Below are positions 24,795 through 30,551 of a stretch of DNA of 30,551 nucleotides, piece by piece. The notes under the pieces were generated by a model. The model did not search any database. It saw only the letters and a list, made by a program, of their open reading frames with translations, and was not told where the DNA came from. Position 1 is the first letter of the stretch, and every line of letters starts with the position of its first letter. A program made the translations under genes and the position numbers. Location of the stretch: positions 1-30,551 of the forward strand of contig NZ_JBMFWB010000022.1 in NCBI RefSeq assembly GCF_049965695.1, given 5' to 3'. The stretch comes from Athalassotoga sp049965695. GTDB lineage: Bacteria > Thermotogota > Thermotogae > Mesoaciditogales > Mesoaciditogaceae.

Positions 24795-25354
24795 ACCTTT
24801 TCTCAACGATATGGTTGAACATTTTTGAAGTTGTGTTGATAACCGTCGCAGGTTTTATACTTGCATTCTGGTACGTCAGAAGCCGTGTTGTAGAAAAGAA
24901 ACAACTTGGAACGAGTTTCCTGAGGTATTTTCAAGGACTTTTCCCAATTGGCGTGATGTTTTTTGGAATATATGTTATTTTGGTTTTCAATCACGCCATT
25001 GGGTCTCTCGTAATGGTACTTTCAACCTTTATTTACATAGTATCAAGCATAACATCCTCTGTTGACAGATACGACAGCGTTCATAGGGCAACTATACTTT
25101 CACTTGGATACACACGGCAGGAATATGCCGTGCGATATCTTTTTAAAAATTCTTTGAATTCATGGATAATGGCAACTTTAAATTTTTTCATAGCGCAATC
25201 GGTCGCCCTGATATTTATTCAAAGCATCACAAAACTTGAGATACCTTATTTTGAAACTGACATACTTTACGTCTCTCTGATTCTTATGGTTTGTGGTTTT
25301 ATACTTTCTCTTGCCAAAAGATTCGATATCCTTGAAATCAAAGGAAAAGAATGA
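24791..25354 (+). CDS. Small polytopic membrane protein of unknown function
   Basis: I do not recognise a named family. The 187-residue product has about five hydrophobic helices (roughly residues 8-27, 44-66, 68-88, 125-147, 158-177). Between the third and fourth lies ATILSLGYTRQEYAVRYLF, which resembles the cytoplasmic EAA loop of ABC-transporter permeases of the FetB/UPF0014 kind (alanine-rich start, LGxxRxx). No ATPase gene is adjacent. The TTG start overlaps the SPFH stop (TTGA), so it is translated with the NfeD-SPFH pair and may act with them. It ends 6 bp from the convergent PyrE-like gene. Confidence 0.65.
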   Translation: MNLFSTIWLNIFEVVLITVAGFILAFWYVRSRVVEKKQLGTSFLRYFQGLFPIGVMFFGIYVILVFNHAIGSLVMVLSTFIYIVSSITSSVDRYDSVHRATILSLGYTRQEYAVRYLFKNSLNSWIMATLNFFIAQSVALIFIQSITKLEIPYFETDILYVSLILMVCGFILSLAKRFDILEIKGKE

Positions 25355-25360
25355 GAAATA

Positions 25361-25936
25361 CTATTTGTCATGGCACAGATTTTTGACATCAACGATTTCA
25401 ATTCCCTCTTTACACATCGGACATGCATCGGGTTCGTAAATTTTTGCGGGAATATTCACGATAGAATTTACGAGAAGACCGTCTATTTTTTCGATTTGAC
25501 CCATTTTTATCATCGATGAAAGGCCAGTCGGTTCACTTGCCCATTCTTTGAGCGTAAGGATCGCTTTGTGAACTAATTTTTCATCGTATATGAAATCCTG
25601 GACTATCAATATATTCTTGAACATTGCCGGTTCAAGGCAATGAGTGAATAAAAGGTTACCATTTTTATCTTCTTCAAGATACATGAAAGGTACATCCATA
25701 GTTCTTGCAACTTCATAACCTATTATCATACCGTTTGGCGTCAAAGATAAGATGCAATCCGGCGCAAATCTTTGCAATCTCAAAGCCATTTCGTTTCCCA
25801 CCTCTTTCGTCCGCCACGTGTATTGAAGCATTTTAGCACATTCAACGTATGTGTCCGAATGCATTCCGGATTCCAAAAGAAAATGACCATGGTAAATCGA
25901 ACCTGTTTCATTCAATATATTTTTAACGTCAACCAT
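25361..25936 (-). CDS. Orotate phosphoribosyltransferase-like protein with degenerate PRPP loop
   Basis: The 191-residue protein follows PyrE in order: GHFLLESGMHSDTYVECAKML, then SLTPNGMIIGYEVAR where PyrE has a Gly-rich GxxxGG..GYE..R segment, then VPFMYLEED, and a C-terminal EPDACPMCKEGIEIV like many PyrE ends. The PRPP-binding loop, normally VEDVxTTGxS, reads ILIVQDFIYDEKLV here, losing the Thr-Thr-Gly. It may be catalytically altered, use another substrate or be regulatory. ATG 25936 is preceded by GGGGTGAT; the TTG at 25942 lies in that spacer. It overlaps the 3' end of cinA and is the third gene after the NUDIX hydrolase. Confidence 0.7.
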   Translation of the reverse strand: MVDVKNILNETGSIYHGHFLLESGMHSDTYVECAKMLQYTWRTKEVGNEMALRLQRFAPDCILSLTPNGMIIGYEVARTMDVPFMYLEEDKNGNLLFTHCLEPAMFKNILIVQDFIYDEKLVHKAILTLKEWASEPTGLSSMIKMGQIEKIDGLLVNSIVNIPAKIYEPDACPMCKEGIEIVDVKNLCHDK

Positions 25937-27164
25937 TTTCAATCACCCCAAAGTTTGCAATCATGTTAACCAGAGCCTCAAGTGCGTCATCCGATGCCGC
26001 TTTTCTTACTTCGTTTCTTGTCCCACCGTAAATTTTTTGCCATACTTGACTTTCAAACTTCGATGAAAGGCCAAACCATACCGTTCCAAGCGGCTTGTCT
26101 TTCGTTCCTCCCGCCGGACCTGCTATGCCCGTCGTGGCAATGGCGATATCCGTTTTGAAGATTTCCAAAGCACCTTTTGCCATTTCAAAGACGCACGCTT
26201 TCGAAACGGCACCATGTTCGACTATCGTTTGCTTATTAACTCCCAAAATTTTCACCTTGGATTCATTTGAGTAAACGACAACTCCTCCCCTAAAAAAAGA
26301 TGAAATACCGGGGATACTCACGATTCTGTCTGAAATCATACCGCCTGTTACGGATTCGGCAACGGAAAGCGTTAAATCTTTTTCTTTAAGCAGTCTGTAT
26401 AACTCTTCTTCAAGAGTCTCTCCAACTTTTCCTAAAAATTTTTCGGGAAATCTTTCCAGCACTTTTCTTCTTACATCTTCCAAGATGGCAATAGCCTCAT
26501 TTTCATCTTTTCCTTTTGCCGTAAGAGAAATCTCTATCCATCCTTTTTTTAAAAAGGTCGATATAGTTGGATTGGAAGAAAGCGCAAGATCGTGAATCCT
26601 GTCTTCAACTTCAGATTCCCTAAGACCGACGACCTTTAAAACATCATTTTTGGTGTATCCATTTCCAAATGTTTTTAAAAACGCTTCAAGACCATTTCTT
26701 ATTATGGATTTTATCTCCTCAGGAGGTCCTGGAAGCAGTATCAAATATTTCCCGTTCGTATGGATGACTATACCCGGAGCGACACCGGCGGTATTCTGAA
26801 ACACGGTGGATCCCGCAGGAATTGCCGCAAAGGATTTCGATATACGTTCAGGGACATGCTTATCCATAAGATATTTGTAGATATCCGGATCCGTTTCAAG
26901 CGGGATGGATGTGGCAATCGATGCCGCTTGCTTGGAAAGGTCACTTCCAGTTCCACCTAATCCTCCGGTCGACAAAACTATATCGGATCTTTCAAGTGCC
27001 TCTTTGTAAGCCTGAACTATTCTTCCAACGTTATCTCCAACGGTTGTGTACCTGTATATATCAATCCCGCATCTTGCGAGCAAATCACAAAGGATCCTTG
27101 CGTCTTCATTACAACTTTTGCCGAGTAAAAGTTCTGTGCCGGTAGAAACTATTTCTGCATTCAT
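25929..27164 (-). CDS. cinA: CinA family protein (NMN amidohydrolase/ADP-ribose pyrophosphatase)
   Basis: The full-length CinA of 411 residues has two domains. The N-terminal MoaB/MogA-like domain shows VSTGTELLLGKSCNEDARIL, TTVGDN, STGGLGGTGSD and LPGPPEE; in characterised homologues it hydrolyses ADP-ribose. The C-terminal domain shows VAESVTGGMISDRIVSIPGISSFFRGGVVVYS and IATTGIAGPAGGTKDKPLGTVW, typical of nicotinamide-mononucleotide deamidase. AESVTGG has Val where many members have Cys. ATG 27164 overlaps the NUDIX stop as ATGA, and it is followed by the PyrE-like gene. Role inferred: recycling of NAD breakdown products. Confidence 0.93.
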   Translation of the reverse strand: MNAEIVSTGTELLLGKSCNEDARILCDLLARCGIDIYRYTTVGDNVGRIVQAYKEALERSDIVLSTGGLGGTGSDLSKQAASIATSIPLETDPDIYKYLMDKHVPERISKSFAAIPAGSTVFQNTAGVAPGIVIHTNGKYLILLPGPPEEIKSIIRNGLEAFLKTFGNGYTKNDVLKVVGLRESEVEDRIHDLALSSNPTISTFLKKGWIEISLTAKGKDENEAIAILEDVRRKVLERFPEKFLGKVGETLEEELYRLLKEKDLTLSVAESVTGGMISDRIVSIPGISSFFRGGVVVYSNESKVKILGVNKQTIVEHGAVSKACVFEMAKGALEIFKTDIAIATTGIAGPAGGTKDKPLGTVWFGLSSKFESQVWQKIYGGTRNEVRKAASDDALEALVNMIANFGVIENG

Positions 27165-27697
27165 ATAAGTCCTCGCTTTTGTGCTCTGAAAAAAGCCACT
27201 ACGGTTTTTGAATCAACTATTTCGTTGTTAACGATCATAAGTTCAACTTCATCAATTGTGAAATATTCTACCTCAACAAACTCGTCTTCATCAAGATGCG
27301 TTTTACCGTTTGAAATTTCAGAAGCAAAATAAAGGTAGATTTTTTCATCCGAAAAACCCGGGGTTGTATAGATATGGCCGAGTTTTTCCCATTTTCGTGC
27401 CGTTATGCCCGTTTCTTCCATAAGTTCTCGTTTGGCACAGTTGAGGGGATCCTCTCCCAAATCCAATTTTCCGGCTGGAATTTCCCAAAGTACCTCATTT
27501 ATGGGATACCTGTACTGCCTTTCTAAAATTATCTTGCCTTCGTTTGATCTAACAATCACGGCAGAAGCGCCTGGATGTCTTACAACTTCCCTAAAAGATG
27601 TATGCCCGTTTGGCAATTTCACCTCATCAACGTAAAGATGAAGTATTTTCCCGTTAAACTTTTCAGAAGAATCGATCTTTTTTTCCGATAATTCCAT
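27161..27697 (-). CDS. NUDIX hydrolase, ADP-ribose pyrophosphatase-like
   Basis: The 178-residue protein has a complete Nudix box at about residues 76-98: G, five residues, E, seven residues, then RELMEETGI. An upstream IPAGK is typical of ADP-ribose pyrophosphatases, as is REVVRHPGASAVIV near residue 37. It would split ADP-ribose into AMP and ribose 5-phosphate. ATG 27697 is preceded by ACGGAGG. It heads the NUDIX-cinA-PyrE-like unit and is divergent from murJ, with 110 bp between their starts. Confidence 0.9.
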   Translation of the reverse strand: MELSEKKIDSSEKFNGKILHLYVDEVKLPNGHTSFREVVRHPGASAVIVRSNEGKIILERQYRYPINEVLWEIPAGKLDLGEDPLNCAKRELMEETGITARKWEKLGHIYTTPGFSDEKIYLYFASEISNGKTHLDEDEFVEVEYFTIDEVELMIVNNEIVDSKTVVAFFRAQKRGLI

Positions 27698-27744
27698 TTT
27701 TTGCCTCCGTTGATTACCTTATCAGGTTATTTTTTTAATTTTCA

Positions 27745-27753
27745 TGGTAAAAT
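27745..27753 (+). promoter_or_regulatory. Possible extended -10 (TGGTAAAAT) of murJ
   Basis: TGGTAAAAT fits the TGn-extended -10 pattern seen before rpsF and DUF721, and would start murJ transcription near 27760. No -35 is convincing. Confidence 0.3.
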
Positions 27754-27797
27754 TTAGATTGGTCATCAATATATATTTTAACATTGAAATCTAAATT
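27751..27797. promoter_or_regulatory. Long inverted repeat upstream of murJ, possible operator
   Basis: AATTTAGATT (27751-27760) and AATCTAAATT (27788-27797) are perfect inverted repeats 27 bp apart, with inner CAAT/ATTG also inverted. The left arm overlaps the possible -10 and start site, and the right arm abuts the murJ GGAG sequence. It could be an operator or a leader hairpin. Confidence 0.4.
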
Positions 27798-27807
27798 GGA
27801 GATGAAG

Positions 27808-29358
27808 ATGAGTTTCAAACACAGATTGGGATCTTTAATTCACTCAAAGCAAAATATGTCTCAGGCCATAATGATCATAACGATCTTAACTCTTACCTCT
27901 AAAGTCATGGGCTTTGTCAGAGACATAATCATAGCATATTTCTTTGGAACCGGAAGAGTCATGGATTCTTACCTTGCATCTCAAAGTCCGCTCGGGCTTG
28001 TAAACGGAATAATAACCGGCACGATAATATCGGCCTTCATACCGCTTTTCATAAGAGTCATGAAAAACAAAAACATGCAAGAAGCCAAACACTTCTCGGC
28101 CACCATTTTTTATTCTACCACTTTGATGCTTGCAGGAGTCGTCGTACTTGTTGCAATTTTTGCGCCTCAGGTAACAAGTCTTTTTTTCCCTGGTTTTGGG
28201 CAAGCGGATCATGATATGACGGTCAATTTCATAAGATGGATGAGTTTTGCGACAATCATAGGAGCAATGCTAAGTTTTGTCAATGGCCTTTTGCAAAGCG
28301 AAAAGAAATTTCTTGCCTATCCTTTGGTCGGCCTCAGTTTCGATTTCATAGTCATAGGGACCCTATTCGTGACAAAACATTTAGGAGCGATATCTCTTGC
28401 GCTTGCATGGACACTGCCGCCAACCTTTATTTTCATAATATTAGGATTTGCGGAAAGAAAATTTCTTAACCCCTTTAACGTGAAAAGAGGCATCTCCGAG
28501 ACGAAAGACCTCTACAAGATGATCTGGCCTTTGTTTTTTTCAAGCGCGCTTGGAATGCTTAACACCATAGTAGACAGAACTTTTGCATCCACACTTGAAA
28601 CCGGAGCGATAAGTTCTCTTTCTTACGCCAACAGAATAACAAGTTCAGCCACAGGTGTGCTTGGAACACCGGTCACACAGGTCACATACCCCTCAGTTGC
28701 ATCGCGCGCGGCTGAAAATGACATGAGAGGACTTACGATAACGACAAAAAGGGCGATGAAATTACTCGCGTTTTTTTTGATACCAGTAACATTTGCCCTC
28801 TTCCCACTTTCAAAGCAAATAATAACATTGCTTTTTCAACGTGGAAGTTTTACCGCGGAATCGACGATGCTTACCTATCCACCGATGATAGCCTTTTCGC
28901 TATCACTGTTTACAGGCGCTCTGGGGTCGGTACTTGTTCAGATTTATTACTCCTTTAAAAACACGAGAACACCTATGATTTTTGGAATAGTAGGCCTTTT
29001 GATAAACATAGGATTAAATTTTCTTTTCATATCTCATCTGAAACAGACAGGACTTGCTCTTTCAACATCAATTTCGTCTATATATTTTACGATAGCAATG
29101 CTTATCTCTTTGAGAATAAAATTCAAAATATGGTTTTTCGATATGTGGCATTTCGTAAGGGTTCTTATGGCTTCAACTTTAATGGTTGGCGGAATATACC
29201 TCATCATGGCCGTTTTAAGAGGAAAAATAAGAGATTTCGTGGCAATTTTTGCAGGCATCGGAATTTACTTTTTTTTCTCATGGATACTTAAAACGCTTCC
29301 AAAACGCTTCTGGAAATTTCTGAAATTCAAAAAGGCGTCCGAAGAAGAAAAATTATGA
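27808..29358 (+). CDS. murJ: Lipid II flippase MurJ
   Basis: MurJ moves the peptidoglycan precursor lipid II across the inner membrane. The 516-residue protein has about 14 hydrophobic helices and the family's N-terminal block: TLTSKVMGFVRDIIIAYFFG, then GTIISAFIPLF. Later it has QSEKKFLAYP and FQRGSFTAESTML. ATG 27808 sits 6 nt after GGAG and gives the usual N-terminus; the open frame to the TTG at 27784 would run through the inverted repeat. It is monocistronic here, divergent from the NUDIX gene and followed by repeat copy C. Confidence 0.94.
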   Translation: MSFKHRLGSLIHSKQNMSQAIMIITILTLTSKVMGFVRDIIIAYFFGTGRVMDSYLASQSPLGLVNGIITGTIISAFIPLFIRVMKNKNMQEAKHFSATIFYSTTLMLAGVVVLVAIFAPQVTSLFFPGFGQADHDMTVNFIRWMSFATIIGAMLSFVNGLLQSEKKFLAYPLVGLSFDFIVIGTLFVTKHLGAISLALAWTLPPTFIFIILGFAERKFLNPFNVKRGISETKDLYKMIWPLFFSSALGMLNTIVDRTFASTLETGAISSLSYANRITSSATGVLGTPVTQVTYPSVASRAAENDMRGLTITTKRAMKLLAFFLIPVTFALFPLSKQIITLLFQRGSFTAESTMLTYPPMIAFSLSLFTGALGSVLVQIYYSFKNTRTPMIFGIVGLLINIGLNFLFISHLKQTGLALSTSISSIYFTIAMLISLRIKFKIWFFDMWHFVRVLMASTLMVGGIYLIMAVLRGKIRDFVAIFAGIGIYFFFSWILKTLPKRFWKFLKFKKASEEEKL

Positions 29359-29389
29359 CAACAAGCCGTGTTTATATTGAATTCAGTTT

Positions 29390-29515
29390 AAAAGCCGAAT
29401 AGTCATTTACCGAAGCGGGAGGGCAGGATGCCTCCGAGATGGCCTCCGCAGCAGCGCGAGGACCAGACATCGAGTGGGGTATACCTGCCATCGCTGCGAT
29501 TCGGAATTTAAAGTT
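29390..29515 (+). repeat. Intergenic inverted-repeat element, copy C (~126 bp)
   Basis: It begins AAAAGCCGAAT and ends GATTCGGAATTTAAA, and aligns to copy A along its length, including TGGCCTCCGCAGC and GAGGACCAGACAT. Its stem GGAGGGCA/TGCCTCC (about 29419-29437) corresponds to the GGGCA/TGCCC stem of copy A. It lies between murJ and dam. The 29359-29587 gap shows no gene. Confidence 0.8.
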
Positions 29516-29542
29516 GGCTCAGTAATTTAAAGTTGGCTCAGT
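29505..29542. repeat. Perfect 19-bp tandem duplication at the right end of copy C
   Basis: AATTTAAAGTTGGCTCAGT occurs twice head to tail (29505-29523, 29524-29542). The first unit includes the end of the element; sequence after the second (ATAG) matches what follows copy A. Confidence 0.9.
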
Positions 29543-29587
29543 ATAGAATGTCTGTTTCCCTCTGTGAAAGAAGGTTTAGTATAAAAA

Positions 29588-30403
29588 TCATGCGGAAAAG
29601 TTTCTGACTACGATTTCTTCTATTTCTCCTCTACCTTCAGCCTTTGAATTTATCATTCTTCTTGCACGAACTATTTGCATATCGTATTTGGCGTAAAGTT
29701 GCCTTACCAGCGGTGTATTTGAATTGCTTAACATCAAAAGGCATCCTCTTTTATCAAGTAATTTAAAGCACTCTGCCAATCTTATCTGATCTTCAACGTT
29801 AAATGTACCGGAATAGTTTGTGAAATTAGACGTTTTGGATAGAGGATGATAGGGCGGATCAAAATAAACAAAAGTATTTGATTTTGCGTAATCAAGGGCG
29901 ATTGAAAAATCACCCCAAATTATCGAAACATTTCTCAATGCTAAACTCACATTTCTCAGATTATCTTCATCCAAAATTTTAGGATTTTTGTATCTTCCGA
30001 AAGGAACGTTGAAGTTTCCTTGTTTATTCACGCGCCATAAGCCGTTGTAAGATGTTTTGTTGAGATAAAGAAATCTCGATGCCCTTTGAATTGAATTCAA
30101 AGAATCCAAACTCACAGATCTCATCATGTAATAATACTCTCTTTCGTTCCTGTGGGTTTTCAAATCGTCGATCAATTTCTCAACGTCGTTTTTCACAACC
30201 GTGTAAAAATTGACAACATCAAAGTTGAGATCGATTAAAATGGCATCAGACGGTAAAATGTTAAAAAACAACGCACCTCCTCCCACGAACGGTTCGATGT
30301 AAAGATCAAATTTTTTTGGAAGCAAAAGTTCGAACTGTTCGATCAATTGGCCTTTTCCGCCTGCCCATTTAAACGGAGGCTTTATTTTGATCTTATTTTT
30401 CAT
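29588..30403 (-). CDS. dam: DNA adenine (N6) methyltransferase, Dam/DpnM type
   Basis: This D12-class methylase transfers a methyl group from SAM to adenine N6. The 271-residue protein shows PFKWAGGKGQL (SAM motif, about 10-20), YIEPFVGGGALFFNI (35-49), LNKTSYNGLWRVN, and the catalytic FDPPYHPLS (DPPY at about 182-185), followed by SNFTNYSG and LMLSNSNTPLV. The family commonly recognises GATC, but specificity was not tested. No restriction endonuclease gene is visible downstream; upstream is a transposon right end, so it may be an orphan or part of a disrupted system. The ATG at 30403 lacks a Shine-Dalgarno sequence at the normal distance. Confidence 0.92.
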   Translation of the reverse strand: MKNKIKIKPPFKWAGGKGQLIEQFELLLPKKFDLYIEPFVGGGALFFNILPSDAILIDLNFDVVNFYTVVKNDVEKLIDDLKTHRNEREYYYMMRSVSLDSLNSIQRASRFLYLNKTSYNGLWRVNKQGNFNVPFGRYKNPKILDEDNLRNVSLALRNVSIIWGDFSIALDYAKSNTFVYFDPPYHPLSKTSNFTNYSGTFNVEDQIRLAECFKLLDKRGCLLMLSNSNTPLVRQLYAKYDMQIVRARRMINSKAEGRGEIEEIVVRNFSA

Positions 30404-30445
30404 ACGGCTGAGGAAGTTTTAATCCCTTCGAAATAAGAATTTCTC

Positions 30446-30551
30446 GTGACATGCTCCCACCACTTATAGAAGTGGGGGGCTTCTCGCTCAATAGCACCTC
30501 TGTGCTAAGTATCAACGAGCTATCCCCGTGTGCCCCACGGTTCTCATCATA
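30446..30551 (-). ncRNA. Predicted TnpB omega-RNA scaffold and right end of an IS200/IS605-type element
   Basis: On the minus strand the region has three hairpins in the order expected of omega-RNA: CCGTG/CACGG (30526-30540), TAGCAC/GTGCTA (30492-30507), and a 10-bp stem with one mismatch (30456-30479) inside GAGAAGCCCCCC...GGTGGGAG. The element then appears to end at a TCAC-type border near 30446-30449. A GAAGCCCC/GGGG terminal stem followed by TCAC is a familiar right end of IS605-group tnpB elements. The guide would be the adjoining host sequence, about 30426-30445, immediately upstream of dam. The rest of the element lies outside the window. Confidence 0.65.
30512..30550 (-). CDS. tnpB: Probable C-terminus of TnpB (partial, continues beyond window)
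   Basis: One minus-strand frame reads RTVGHTGIAR and stops at 30512-30514. A TVGHTG-like C-terminal stretch is common in IS605-group TnpB proteins, where the gene end overlaps the omega-RNA. Only about a dozen residues are visible, and another frame stays open into dam, so the frame choice is uncertain. It is supported mainly by the structured right end. Confidence 0.4.
   Translation of the reverse strand: MMRTVGHTGIAR

Noticed and set aside
27711..27735. ACCT-TATC-AGGT hairpin followed by a T run on the plus strand as a terminator
   Set aside because: Stem is only four pairs and there is no upstream plus-strand gene to terminate.
30402..30551. Long minus-strand frame open from the window edge to within the dam start region
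   Set aside because: It runs past the predicted transposon border into flanking DNA and reads through hairpin sequence; the frame ending in TVGHTGIAR fits TnpB better. It remains possible if the border is misplaced.

Overview
The window looks like a chromosomal segment from a member of the Thermotogota (Thermotogae). The basis is gene content recognised by eye: a full-length PolC-type replicase, an RNase Z of the short Thermotoga maritima type that lacks the usual N-terminal segment, a dihydrofolate reductase resembling the dimeric T. maritima enzyme, a NuoF/HydB-like flavoprotein with an extra ferredoxin domain, and AGA/ATA-rich codon use at moderate GC. I cannot name a genus. Most of the window is dense housekeeping DNA with 4-nt stop/start overlaps.

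Layout. (1) Bases 1-4762, plus strand: the C-terminal part of a NuoF/HydB-like subunit, then mnmE, gltX and cysS. (2) 4785-17808, minus strand, as three transcription units: an exported protein of unknown function - aspC-like aminotransferase - wecA/tagO-like transferase - ThrRS-like/uridine kinase; DUF721 protein - gyrB - ftsQ-like; and ruvC - polC. The last two units appear to begin with leaderless mRNAs. (3) 17809-18058 is intergenic and carries a structured repeat. (4) 18059-18663: folA (minus) diverges from a plus-strand operon (18664-20526) of a methyltransferase, an alpha/beta hydrolase and a NifX/NifB-like metal-binding protein. (5) 20527-20960 has no gene. It holds a 220-bp repeat copy packed with phased heptamers, a strong hairpin, and the promoter and leader of the ribosomal operon. 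(6) 20961-25354: rpsF, ssb, rpsR, rplI, RNase Z, NfeD, SPFH/QmcA and a small membrane protein. (7) 25361-27697, minus: a NUDIX hydrolase, cinA, and a PyrE-like protein whose PRPP loop is degenerate. (8) 27808-29358: murJ. (9) 29359-30551: another repeat copy, a Dam-type adenine methylase, and at the window edge the right end of an IS200/IS605-type TnpB element with its predicted omega-RNA scaffold, directly upstream of the methylase.

The most unusual material is non-coding. A family of small inverted-repeat-bounded intergenic elements occurs four times in the window; one copy is expanded with cyanobacterial STRR-like heptamers. The TnpB/omega-RNA right end has a guide region immediately 5' of dam. 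There are also leaderless-promoter architectures and a candidate S6:S18 autoregulatory leader. No CRISPR array, rRNA or tRNA was seen.
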